Shown piece after piece: positions 47,254 to 58,800 of a stretch of 64,000 bases of DNA. The stretch comes from Ramazzottius varieornatus (Eukaryota > Tardigrada > Eutardigrada > Parachela > Ramazzottiidae): assembly GCA_001949185.1 (NCBI GenBank), contig BDGG01000007.1, forward strand, positions 2,007,079-2,071,078. Direction: 5' to 3'. The position numbers and the translations under genes were made by a program. Under the pieces are notes generated by a model. That model searched no databases, was not told the origin of the DNA, and was given only the letters and a program-made list of their open reading frames with translations. Positions within the stretch are counted from its first letter, which is position 1. Each line of letters opens with the position of its first letter.

Positions 47254-47482
47254 TATATTAAGTAGAGTCACACTACTTTTACAGTGATATCTGCACTACA
47301 AAATTACACCGCCGTCTTAAATAGCACTGGGCGTGCAGTGGAACTTGTCTGGAAAACAAAGCACAAGATGCGTAATGCCAGAATTTTGGAGTGAACGGTG
47401 GAACTTCATGGGTCATCCTACTTACAACAGTACAGCATTGCACACGTGCGAGAGACTAAGTGGTCAAACTTTTATTTTGTAG

Positions 47483-48056
47483 CGCCGAGCCTGAACGTCT
47501 TTTCATCAACGAGGATCAAGCAGTATTTGCGTGCAGCCAAGTAGGGTTCGTGATATGGGCAGTGCGTGCGGAAACCAGCACCTTTGCCGTTGAGCACAGG
47601 TCACCTCTAGGTCTGGTCTACGAGAGCGAAGCTACAATTGGTAATACAGTGAGATAACTATGGTTCTTGATAGACATATCTTTACAGTAGTTTGCCAGAG
47701 TGTTTCATTTATAGCGTTATTTGTAATTTTAGGTCCGTGGATTGTACGCGGAGACACAATTAATCCGGATACTTTCGAGCCAGCTTTAAGTGAGTCTATA
47801 ACCGTTGGAAAAATGACGGGTTTATAGCAATAAAGTCATAGTGAACCGAGATCATGTTATGAAGACTAGAAATGATTGTTGTTGGATTGCAGGCCTTTTT
47901 CTTCTGGATCCACGAAGTCCCCTGAAGCCGATCAATTCAACGATTACTCCTCGGAAAGTGAACACCACATCCGATTACGACGGAATGCCAGCCAATCTCC
48001 TCCATATTAAATTCTTCTTTCTGCAGAAAGCGAACTGCACACCAAATATATGTTAA
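47483..48056 (+). CDS. Unrecognised gene, three 3' exons (5' end not found)
   Basis: Exons 47483..47640, 47733..47789 and 47893..48056 join in phase (incoming phase 2, then 1 and 1), each with good sites (TTTTATTTTGTAG acceptor, GTAATA and GTGAGT donors, GATTGCAG acceptor). Recognisable stretches are ERLFINEDQAVFACSQVGF, WIVRGDTINPDTFEPAL, and a C-terminus rich in N-glycosylation sites ending KANCTPNIC. The sequons and cysteines suggest an extracellular protein, but I recognise no domain. An exon must exist upstream, since the first acceptor leaves an incomplete codon, but none is evident in the repeat-rich block. Possibly a remnant gene. Confidence 0.45.
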
Positions 48057-49583
48057 CATCAGTGTTCAACAACATGTACATCTATTCTGACGAAAACCCA
48101 TGAAGCTGTTTTATTGTGAAAAACCGGCGTTTGGCACGTTTGCTGTTCTTTTCAAGTCACCACGAGCTTCTATGTCATTGAATTTTTTGTGTTTTGGACG
48201 TATGGTCAGAGCACTATCTGATTTCGCTGCTATCCGTCCCCGGGAAAAAATCTGGGTTCGGCGCACACTTCTGCACGAGAGCGTCTGTGTAAGTAAGCGT
48301 ATGTACGAAGAGTTCGCTAGATTGCACATTTGTATGCATCACCTTTGCAACCAATAAATCAATAGATAAATCTGTGTTGATTGATCCTGCCTTCAGTTTG
48401 ATCAGACAAACAGATGCATGAATCTTGAAACCAAATAACAACGAAATTTTAACAATCATCGTTGCTGAAGTGTGGCAATGAAATCATGCTGGGTATCGCT
48501 ATTTGGATTCAGAACCCAACGGAAAGTCCAAAAAGTTATTCGAGCTTTGCTTACCGTCAGCAGCGGCTGGGTCCCGCAGAAGTAGAGTGCCGAAACAAAC
48601 GGTGAAAGTATCTGGCAGGGAAAAACCTGCCTTTCCGTCGGTTGGCTATCCCCGAAGTGCTTTCTCCAAGCCTCAAAACGTTAAAAAGATGTTAGGTATA
48701 AACGAGAGTAGGGATCAGGATAGGGGTAAGAGAGGAAAGTAGAGGAAGATGGTCGGTGGCCAGAACAAACGGGAGCAGCCAAGTAGCACGGAAATTTCAT
48801 CGTCTGAAAATTCTCAAGTCCAGAATTTTGCGCGTGCATTAGCCACCTACGTCCAGGCGCACAGCCTGCGCTCGACGACGTATGCGCCGGTTGAGTATAG
48901 TCCGCTCTGGCTACGGTGCGCGGCCCCAACCAAAGTGCGAAATAGACTTCCGTCGGTACTCAGATCGGGATTTTTTGTTCTTGGGTCACAATGTTCAGTC
49001 TCGACTCTCGACCACCAGGATATGCAGGAAACGTTTCCAACATGACCGACCAGGAAGAGTAGGAACACGCCCATGCGATCTACGAGCACTTTTTTCCATT
49101 TGCTTTCAAACCACTGTTTTGTTTATGATACCAGAACATCTCGAAATTATTACACTTTGTGTAAAGTTTTGAACAACAGCAAGCTTTCCGCGGTGTACAA
49201 AATACCGACATTCCGAATAAACACTAAGGCGGACAGAAAAGTTTGTGTACGCATACGAAATATAGATTTTTGCGACAAAATAAAGGCAACTCGAGCACGT
49301 GATTCACCGCGATGGCTCAGAGTACCGTCAAAGTTAACAATGCAACCATGAGATGGTGGCGAACAAAGAAGCCCATGTGAACGCTGTCACCAGAGGACAC
49401 GAGACTCGTTTCGCCTACGAATCAAACCCTTCAAAAACAACAAATGATTAAAAATTTGCGTACGTCTACAAGCAACGCTACTTATGTCTTAGTCTAACTA
49501 AAGTGACAACCATCCGGGGACTGTTTTACCTGCTACCGCAGTGGGCATGTGGAGGGTGTCCTCAGTTCTTCCATGAATTAATA
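48057..49583. other. Gene-free stretch
   Basis: 1.5 kb with no supported gene; short ORFs on both strands only. Confidence 0.35.
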
Positions 49584-50886
49584 TCAAGGGAAGACTTTAC
49601 TTTGATCAGTTATATAAGGGCAGTTGAACCTCAACTGACCTTTAACTCCAATGAACATCGACCGAATATGACAAACTTTGTTCCGACCATGAGGAATACG
49701 AAGGATAGCTTGAAATTTACAATTGGTATGCTCATCATCGGTGATGCCGCTGCAGACGTCCTTCCCCAGTGAGTCCTTTACGACAGTAGCGCCGTCCGGA
49801 CTCGTATTATGAATAGTAAGGACCTCATGGCCAGAAACGGAAACCAAAATGTCCGGGCCGAGATTTGTCAGGTCAGCGATGTGGGCAAGAGGGACAGTTG
49901 TGTTCCAAGGTGCACCCATTTGCGCTGCATTGGAATATTTCCAGTACAATTTCAGACTGGCTGATTCGGTGCTGGACATTTCTGATGGGTTGCGGACATG
50001 CGAAAGCAAAGCGCCGATATTGAGACGAGTGCAGTTGAAGCTAAGAGTGGAGGACGGATATCTCAGCGTGGCTTCTGGCGATGGACAGGTCTGTTCGAAG
50101 AAATCGGCAACAGTCACCGCTTTACTTCCACAGGGAATAGCTTCGACGACACCTGCAAAGACAGAAGGAAAAACCAGGCATCACTGCATTTCAGTTCGGA
50201 GGTGAGGCTGTCTGGGCCAATCGAAAACAAACTTCGTTCATGCCACGAACCAGATAGGTCTGTAAGATGCACTGCACATACCTGCCGATGGGTTTCCTTC
50301 GACACAAAGAGGAACCAAAATGATGCAGATCGACATTGCCAAAAGAACCGTTTGATGGTAAGACGACAGTATTTTCAAAATAGGGAATAAACTGGAGCAA
50401 CTAATCGAGCCTCGTACTGTGGGAAAAAGACGGAAGGAGTGAACGGTGAGATATGCGGTTTCAGCAGTGTAAATTGAAGGTAGAGAATGAGATGGCTGGG
50501 GCCGGTACAAGACGGATGAGGTGATAACTTTACACTGGTTCACCAGCCTGGGTTCTTCGAGGACGAGCGTCCACTGCACCATCATGAACATGGCCATGAA
50601 CATGCCAGACCGTACGTAGCGATCAAACTTCCGTAATCTTCAGTCAATTATATCCATGATAGTACGCGCGGAAAATGAATCCCTGAAATATTTCGGGTGG
50701 TTCCCGTATGCTTATCGAAGCTACTATCGTCATGCCTGGGCCATAACGCATGATGGTTCGAGGGACGTCAACGCCTGAAGAAAGCTTACCAACACAGGCG
50801 GCATCGCTCCCCGTTGTAGAGAGTTCTGCATAATTATACATGCCACCATCTTGTGCCGATAGATGTTTAGTAAGAGAACTCAGCAA
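49584..50886 (-). CDS. Reeler-domain protein (partial model)
   Basis: Two strong minus-strand coding blocks. The first, within 50644..50886, has ACVGKLSSGVDVP, RYGPGMTIVASIS and IFQGFIFRA. This matches the start of the Reeler domain (family pattern C...P, Y-PG, then F-GFLLQAR). The second, 49584..50152, follows a GTCTTTGCAG acceptor and contains NCTRLNIGALLSHV and ASLKLYWKYS, matching the Reeler C-terminal half (C...A-SH, then K-VYW). Reeler domains occur in extracellular proteins such as reelin, ferric-chelate-reductase-like (FRRS1) and insect defence proteins. The junction between the blocks is not resolved: phases do not match directly, so a small middle exon is probable. The start exon and any downstream domain (such as DOMON) are not identified. 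Confidence 0.6.
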
Positions 50887-52185
50887 GTCTTTGCCATGAG
50901 ACTATGAATTACTCGATCGAGCTTTGCCACCGCCAGAAACTTAACACCCGTATAACCAGGTACGTACACGACTTGGTATCTCTGGCGTCATCACGACGAA
51001 TCACGATGGGTCCATCAGAAAAGTCAGCGAAAACAACAGACGACCTAGCTGCCTGGAACAACGATCTGGGGTTTTTCCCACTGGACAAATCCAGCGCATG
51101 GCAGTAGTCGAGCTCAAAGGCTGGAGGGGTGGGAAAGTTTTCGGGGCACATGGTAAGACTCTGGTAGGGCCGTGTTTGGGAGGCCCGAAACTTCGTCACG
51201 CCTCTCGGAATATACTATCGGATCGAGTCAATGCGAACCAGCCAACCTACGTGATTGGTTTACGTTGGCGCGATCCGATAGCGCACTCCAAGAGGCGTGG
51301 CCAAGTTTCGGGCCACGCAGCCACGGCCCAATCAGAGTTTTACCATGCGCCCCGAAAAATTTTCCGACCCCTCCAGCCTTCGAGCTCGACCACTGGCGCA
51401 TGGTACATCAACAAGGGCGCCCGTAGCACCACTGTGCTGACGGTCAAGACCAGCCACACTTTAATTCCTGATCCCGTCGTCCGATTCTCATAGTTCAAGA
51501 ACCTTCATGTAGGAAACACCTCGAACATCTCAAGCACGTGATAGGCCCTTCGGCTTGTCAATCAATCAACTGGTAATCGTCGAGGGTACGGACAAAAAAA
51601 TAAGGGTCATTTTTGACTCCCCCTCCTACGTCACGCAACAGGTATACGGGAAAGCCAAAACGACCAGAACGAAGGCAAAACATCGATCTCTTGAACGCAC
51701 CAACTGAGATCTCCAGTAAAAATTTTTTAGAAAAACTTTTCATATACCACATACTTACTTTACCACATATCTTTTGGCCAAAATAACTGAACCCTGAATA
51801 ACTTCCGTCCTCCCCATACGATTTCTATGTAACAAATTTCTACGGATAGTGTAGAGTTTGCTCTGTCGAATAAACATAGTACTGTGACACAACATACACG
51901 AATAAGCAGGAAGAGAAATCAGAAACCAAATTTGTTCGAAAAAGTGTGGTACAGATCGGGTATGGAAATTTGTGTGATAACTCTTTGTTGGAGATCTCAG
52001 TTAGTGCGTTAAAGAGATGAATGTTTTTGCTTCATTTTGATTATTGGGATCAATTTTGATTGTACTGATCAGAAACAACACCGTCGTTGGCATAATGCTC
52101 CGTACATATACTTCGCATACTGTAAGCAACGCCACTGTCGTTGAACAACAATCGTCAAGAACTGAATAAAGACCGCTATTATGTG
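50887..52185. other. Spacer with a hAT-like MITE
   Basis: No supported gene. The 294 bp MITE at 51102-51395 (listed separately) is the only structured feature I see; the rest is A/T-rich single-copy-looking sequence. Confidence 0.35.
51102..51395. mobile_element. 294 bp hAT-like MITE with perfect 8 bp target duplication
   Basis: The ends start CAGTAGTCGAGCTC and (reverse-complemented) CAGTGGTCGAGCTC. The inverted arms run for about 120 bp, including GGCTGGAGGGG and CGGAAAATTTTTCGGGG-like blocks. The 8 bp GCGCATGG precedes the element (51094-51101) and follows it (51396-51403). CAG-type ends with 8 bp duplications are hallmarks of hAT elements. No transposase. Confidence 0.9.
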
Positions 52186-54210
52186 TCATTGTAAGAAGAC
52201 GATTTGTGGCTTCGGATCAAGGGCCGGATCGGAGCCAGTATACTTCTTTGTCTTGACCGAAACTGCGCTGATACACAGCGGCGATGGGGCAGCTGCATGG
52301 CCGGCCGCAGCCTTGAGCAACTGCCGAGCCCTCAAAAGCGACTCTCTTCCTTTGACAATACGACCCAGGTAGTAGACCACGCTTCCCGCCGAACACCTGT
52401 ACAGCCCTTGCGATTTATCGCCGAAGATGAAAGTCAGTCTCTTCATCAAATATGCTTTCTCTCCAGCACCATTCATGACCCAGTCGGCCTGGCGGTCCTG
52501 CGTATAGCGGGCAATCTCAACCTCAACGGCAACGTCCCCGAAGCTCAGGTAGACACTTTGGAAGCCGTTGTCCAGCAAATGTTGTCGTTCGGCTTCGTCC
52601 ATCGTGGCGCTGGTTTTGAAGTGGCAGGTGAAAAAGGTACAGCCGCAGGTTGGCCTCATTGTCCAGTCCGGCTTCTCCTTTAAAGGATCCCAGTCCAGAC
52701 GGCTATGAATGATCTCTCTCAACTTGACCGAAACATATGTGATGGCATCGCGCTGTGTGCTCCTTCGTATGATGACCTTGTGCAGATCTTTGCCACTGTC
52801 CCTTTGCTGTAGGACTATGCTGATCAAAGCGGCGGCTCTCGTCCCTACGCGACGCTTGTCGGGGAAAGGAGTTTCCCAAATACGATCGGCTCTGTCTCTA
52901 AAAGTGTCGTAGCAGTAGATTGTGATCGATTCCTTATCGGCTAGCGCGCCGTCCTGAAAAAAAGGAAGTAAACAGGAAGTGCTTCCCGCTGTAACGATGA
53001 GGCTTATTTGCAGCAGCAGAGCAAAGTAGCAGTACTTACTTCGGCGCCGGCTGGTCCCTCAACACTTTCAACGGCAGCCATGGCGGAATAGCGTATCAGC
53101 TCATTGAGATGGCCCATCCGGTTAGCCGTAGGAGACTGAACTGACTTCAACCTCACCCATCTACGCACAGTGCAACACAATAGCTGGAGGTGGACCCGGC
53201 AATGTGCCCAAGATCAAAGATTGTCTTGACGGGCAATTAAGGCGGAAAATCACTTGATGATATTGTACCGCACCTCACCGCAAAGTCATGCAGCACCTTT
53301 TCTCCAGGTATAGTCAGCGTGTCCCTCTTCAATACCTCTGCCACAGTCTTTCGGTCGATACTTGTCAAAATATCGTTGGCAGTCCTGATGACACTGACTG
53401 TGTTGACATCAATCTCGTACCACAAAGCTTCCAGTATGTCGACGTTTTCGTACTCTGGTCGAAGTGCCTACATAGGCCTACATAATCTCTCTGGTAGTAA
53501 AAGCACAAACTTTTCGCGTTTGATCCCTTACCGCCTGTAGGTATCGCAAGGCCCACTTTTCCATCTCCTTCTTCGAGGTCAAATTGACATCGATCTGATG
53601 GAGAATCCAGTCACGGCAAATGTTGTACAGATAAGGGAAGCCATACTCCCCTGCACATCTCATCGTTTCGAAGGCCAGCTCAAAGTCAGCATCGAACTCT
53701 GCGGTGTCCACAACATCTGTGTAGGCATACCTGCAATAGCCGGCTGGTACATGTCACAGCCACCATCAGTGCAGAAACATAATAACCAAGTTGCAGCATA
53801 CTGGACCATGACAGTGAAGGCAGTCGGATCTCTGTCGAAGACTTCAATCAGAGTGGCTTTCTTGGGGAAAGGACCGTAAAATAACGAGAAGAAATATTCG
53901 CTGCCAATAGCTAGAACGTGTCTGCAAGGACCAAAATCCATACACCAGCGCGCATGCACCTTCCGCAATACACAGTCGCCAATACTGATTTTCATCGGCC
54001 TTTAGCAAGGTATCATTATATCTACCTATGTGCTTCAATAACTGCTTCCTTGACGTCCAGACTTCCCACTCTAAACTTGACGTCAAACGGTATGGGCGAA
54101 TGCCGTAGCAAGTAAGCAGTTCGTTCTTTGACGGTTCTGCATCTCCCCTGCCATCCACAGCTAGTCGCCACCGCCACACGGTCCATCTTTTCCTTTGTAG
54201 TATCACACAT
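52186..54210 (-). CDS. BTB/POZ-BACK domain protein
   Basis: Six minus-strand exons, 54026..54210, 53802..53921, 53532..53730, 53279..53467, 53040..53183 and 52186..52953, sum to 1605 nt, 534 aa, phases matching. BTB domain, residues about 25-130: FDVKFRVGS, then AHRHVLAIGSEYFFSLFYG, FDRDPTAFTVMVQYAYTD. This is the BTBD2/3/6-like pattern (AHK-VLA-GS--F--MF-G, then F---L-Y-Y-D). BACK region, about 165-260: LTSIDRKTVAEVLKRDTL matches the family's I-R-TL--I---L. The C-terminal 250 residues sit where BTBD proteins carry a PHR domain but match it weakly. Such proteins are usually substrate adaptors for CUL3 ubiquitin ligases; that role is inferred. The start at 54210 is preferred; an in-frame ATG at 54237 is also possible. 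Confidence 0.8.
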
Positions 54211-54528
54211 TCTCCCATGTAGCAATATCAATATCAACTACAGTACAAACAGAAATTATAATTAAGTGCCCTATATCTCCCTCCACACAGCCTAGCTGCT
54301 GGCAATTTTTCCAACGTTGAATCTGTATCCAAGGTATCGAGCGTCCACGACAATCTCGTCACTGACAAAACAAAACATCGTGACGGAGTCCTCCAGGCCG
54401 TGCGCCGAGTTACAGGTACTAGGTTATTTCCATGAGGAACAAACTTTACTCTACACTATACAGACTGACGACTGAAGACGGTCAAAATGATTGGAAAATG
54501 AGCTGCCGCTCAGATACGTATAGCTGAG

Positions 54529-54771
54529 CAGTGGTGGCCTATTGAACTTTAACTCTTTTTAGCATTTGGCAATCGAATTTCTGGCGGTTCCGAACCGTCA
54601 GCTCGGTTTGGGGTTGCACTAAAAACAGCCGAACTGAGCTTTTCGTTATAATTCCTACTCGGTCCATATTCAAATTCATCCCGGCCGATTATCGGTTCGG
54701 CTCCCAAGCTGAGGCCAGACATTTGAATTTGCAAGTGCTAAAAAGAATTAAAATTCAATGGGCCACCACTG
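54529..54771. mobile_element. 243 bp hAT-like MITE
   Basis: The ends read CAGTGGTGGCC on both sides (right end reverse-complemented) and the match continues through a TTTTTAGCA block for over 40 bp. Flanking 8-mers TAGCTGAG (54521-54528) and TGGCTGAG (54772-54779) differ at one base, fitting an aged 8 bp target duplication. No ORF. The ends differ from the 51.1 kb element, so this is a separate hAT-like family. Confidence 0.88.
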
Positions 54772-55001
54772 TGGCTGAGATGTGCATCTTGCGCATTTGA
54801 CTATTGCCAAGGGGCAGCCCGACAAAGGTACGTGGCAGATACCTCCCACCAAATATGGTAGAAAGTCATCCCTTTAAGATTTGTTTCTACGGCCAGAATG
54901 AGAAGTGGGACATGAGTGGCAACCAGGGGTCGACCCGGGGTCCGACAGACTCCAGTGGCCGAGGTTGTGAGGGCAGGGGACCAGGAACCCGCATGAGAAG
55001 C

Positions 55002-55051
55002 NNNNNNNNNNNNNNNNNNNNNNNNNNNNNNNNNNNNNNNNNNNNNNNNNN
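55002..55051. other. Sequence gap (50 N)
   Basis: Assembly gap. The flanks (left TGGCAACCAGGGGTCGACCC, right reverse complement TTGCCACCGGGGGTCGACGC) are inverted relative to each other, so the gap probably fell in a G/C-rich hairpin. Confidence 0.95.
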
Positions 55052-55838
55052 CCCCCGCGTCGACCCCCGGTGGCAATTGGTTGAATCGATCCAAGGGCGA
55101 AGAAAATGAGCATGGACTGTAAAACGACAGTCGGTGGGGTTGCATTTGGTTGGTAGGTATTGCTGTTCGCATTGCAAATACGCCGCTGACAGGAGGTCGG
55201 ACTGTTGCAGCGGCGGAAATAGGGCCTGCGCTTCCGTCCCTGAAGTCAGGAAGATACGGGGAAGATGTCAACAAGTTACAAGTTACAGAAAGCCAGTCCG
55301 AGTCAAACTACAGCTGAGCGAAGCTCAGCAGCTGAGAGCTGCTGAGCATGAGGGGATTACAAGATGCCCAGTTGCGCTACTGGTTCTTTTATTCAGCAAA
55401 CCTTCTGTTGACGTTGTAAAATCTAAAAGAGAATGACTTGCCAAGGCAGCGTCCGGTCGTTTCGGGACATCTGTTCAGAGCTTTCAGAACATTCAAAGGC
55501 TTTGCCAAAAAGGTGAAGACATGGTCGAGGCACGAGCCAACCAGTATAATCAACCTCATATACGAGCGAAAGGAGCATCCTTTCGCTCGTATGAGAAGGT
55601 ATGATGGAAGGTGGTAAATTCCACGCCATCCTGCTTCGTTATACTCTCGTAGCCTCCCATCACATTTCCCTAAGCTGGAAAACGTTTCGGCACTGACATT
55701 TCAACGGATTTGAACGCTGGTACCGTAGGCCAAGCGTCTATATAGCGGGCCGAGGCAGTGTGCCTCCTACTGGTTACTACGTCATACTCATTACACATTC
55801 ATTATCTTGAAAAATTGTTCTCTCCTCCCTTGTCGATC

Positions 55839-58800
55839 ATGGATTTCTCTTCGGCTATGTTCCCCTCCACAGCCGAAACGTCGTCCACTGCAGAGGCTTC
55901 TTCCTCGACCTCTAGCAAGAGCCATTTTCGTCCTCTCCTTCCTCGGCCAGTATCCAGCTCCACACAAAACTGGTCACCGCAGTTGTCGTCGTCGTCCTCG
56001 TCGTCGCTGGCAAGCCTTTCCAGCTCACGCTACTCCAACATATCTTCTGCTGACCAGAGCGCAACGTCAACCTCAAGGTCAGTATCCAGCTGTCGCCGGC
56101 TTCCCTCCAAACGACCATCAGCAGGCAGAGACTTTAAAGGCAACTGTACCATCTGTGGACAGAAGGCTTCCGGTGTCCACTATGGCGCCACAGCCTGCGA
56201 AGGCTGCAAGGTAAGCCACCCAAAGTTCAAAATACCCATATGAACAGTAGCTCTTTGGATTTGACCAATCGAGAGATATAAACACGATAATAGGTGTCGA
56301 CAGGCCTGGCTTTTTCAATCGGCCCATTCCGTGATTGGATGATTTAGTGATTAAAATCACGTAATATTCGGAATTCAAGCGTGAGTGTACCAAAGTTCCA
56401 ATTTACGCAAAACCTTGATTATCGGGGTGTCTTTGTCAAGTAAATTGGCGATCTTTCTGTTTCTGTTTGTTACAGCTCTTTATTCTGTTCGACTTATACT
56501 GTTCTATGGTACATGATGCCAATCCCTTCTGAAAGAAAGCGTCTCATCAGTGATCTAGAAGAATGGGTGGTCGGACGGAAACTCATGAAACTGAACCTAG
56601 ACCTTGCCGAAGCGGATGAGGAGGAGGATAGAGCAGACATCGCGACCGTGTTGCTACAACTTATTTGCGCCACTCGATATCTTCAACGACCCGAAGTCCT
56701 CAAGAGCACCCACTTTGTCCAGTATGTCCTTCCATTACTTGATGACGAACGCTTCGAACAAGAAGTCAGGATGTCCCGAGACGCGTTCGAGAGGATTCTG
56801 GGAAGAATCAGCGACCACAACGTGTTTCATCAGCATAGTAAAACACCTCAAGCTGACCCACGACTGCAACTTATGATCACCGCTTATTGTTTCGGAAGTT
56901 CGGGGAGTTCTGCGTCGCTGGGAAAGATAGGTACGCGCTTCGGTGTTTCAGAGGGATTCGTTGGTCTATGTACTTCCAGGTGCATTGAAGCTTTACTGTC
57001 GTTAGAGACAAGCGAGGTGACCTGGTCGAACAAAAACGAAAGGACCTCCATCAAAGTACGTACATTTATCGTTTCATAATTCTGAAATTTTTTGTTCCTA
57101 CTCATGATTTTTTTCTGCAGCAGGCACGTATTTTGGCTGATTCGGGATTTCCTGACTGTGTCGGAATGCTGGAGGGCACACTGATCCCGCTGGAGTACAA
57201 GCCGAAGAAAGACGGAGAAGACTACTGGAGCCATAAGAGCCGTTATGGTCTTCGCACCTGGCGAGTACCTGCTTGCTGATAGCGCTCACACCACGTCGGC
57301 CGTTACCGTCTCATCATACAGGAGACCTTCCTCACTAGTGGCAGATAACGAGCAATTCAATTTTCACCTTGCGTCCATACGAATTCGAGTTGAGCATACC
57401 AGAGGAATTTTGAAAGGTCGCTTCCCTTCTCTACAATCTCTCAGAATCAAAATTTTCGACAGAGAAACCCATGAAAGAGCTGTCAGGTGGATCAAAGCTT
57501 GCGTTGTGCTGCATGATATGTTACTCAAAGACAGCTATTTTGACAGCAGCTGGACGAAATATCGAGAGCATATCACATCAGACTGGCCGCAAGAGTATGC
57601 AACAATCGATGGGAAAAGTTTCCGAGACAGCGTAACGGAAAGAGTCTTAAACATCAGAAGGCAGAGATAGGTTTTCATTTGGTCATACTACTTTTCGCTA
57701 GTTCATTTTGCAGTGCTAATTTTTTCAACTCATATTCGAGGATTTCTTTTGTTTCTTCTCGTTCTTTTTCTTTTTCTTCCGTTTCAAATTGTCTTTGTAG
57801 TCGACGTTCCTCTCGGTCGGCTTCAACGTTCTGTTGCGCTAGCTCTAGTTTCTTCTCTTCCAGCATCAGTCTCTTCTTCGAAAGAGCCAGCTGATCCTTT
57901 GCCCCAATCTGTAAAGCTTCGGCAATACTAATCGGTTTCCGATGCTTTGTGTCGGGATTTTCTGCCGTCTTCCGCTCGATAGAACGCACAGCTGACTTTG
58001 GAGTAGTAAATTGAACCTCATCGCATGGCAAATCATCTTCATGTATCAGACTGCTCAAGTCGACTTCCGGTGGCACAGTGTCGTTGTAAACTACTGGGCC
58101 ACTTCCGCCACTTTCCTGTTCCCCTGAGCCTGCCTCCTCATCCATTGCTCCTAGACTGTCCGACGTGTGCGGCGGAACCATTGATGCCCGATCGGAATAG
58201 ACTGGATTTAGTCTATTCCAGTAGGGACAGTGATTGCGCACGATACCTGCAAAAGCAATAAATTAAATTATCCAAGTGCAATGAGGTTGCGTATGATGTA
58301 ATAAAATGGACATATAAAAGCATTAACGCAGAGCCGACGTCATCAACTGCGCAATTTGACGTGGGTAGGAATTTTACCTCGAGTTGTAGCATCGACCATC
58401 TTTTCCTCAGTAGGTCTCTCAGGATCAGGGTTCTGACAGCCGGAGCCAGTGCCACCTAAGAAGACCAGGGCGGCTTTGTATCCCCTCTCCAGGTTAACGA
58501 TTTTGTTCTTCACCATCGAGCAGTCCCGCTGAACACCATGTTCAGCCAGGTAAACTGATATCTTGCGGTAGACCGCGGCCTTTGTCGTTTCTGTAGTCTT
58601 GAGCTTTCCCGTCAGGTTATTCTTCTTCCCGGCGCCTTTGTACAGCGCGTAGTTAGCAGGATCTTCAAGCCATTCAATAAGCTGTCCTTCCTGCTCAGTC
58701 GACCATAGTCCGTAAGTGCGAGGTTCGTGAGAATCGACTCCAGCTGAGGTTTGCGAAGGTAAGTCTGCAGTAAGTTGTTGGCGGGACTTCTTGGGTACTG

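Larger units (their letters stand above)
37777..47482. other. 9.7 kb gene-poor, repeat-rich block
   Basis: No ORF longer than about 100 codons with coding character occurs here. The block holds several diverged copies of one dispersed repeat, a large inverted repeat (38.9-40.1 kb), a 657 bp palindrome (43.2-43.9 kb) and MITEs (46.2-46.7 and 47.0-47.3 kb), each listed separately. Local base composition is more A/T-rich than in the gene blocks. Confidence 0.5.
54211..55838. other. Intergenic region with hAT-like MITE and sequence gap
   Basis: No supported gene. It contains a hAT-like MITE (54529-54771) and a 50 bp run of N (55002-55051) inside what looks like a G/C-rich inverted repeat (54917-55075). 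It is the upstream region for both the BTB gene (minus) and the nuclear receptor (plus). Confidence 0.4.

Noticed and set aside
53183-53260. Extending BTB exon 5 upstream to give a WAHCR block that resembles BACK domains
   Set aside because: No acceptor in the right phase exists upstream. The CCTCCAG acceptor at 53184 joins in phase 0 without stops.
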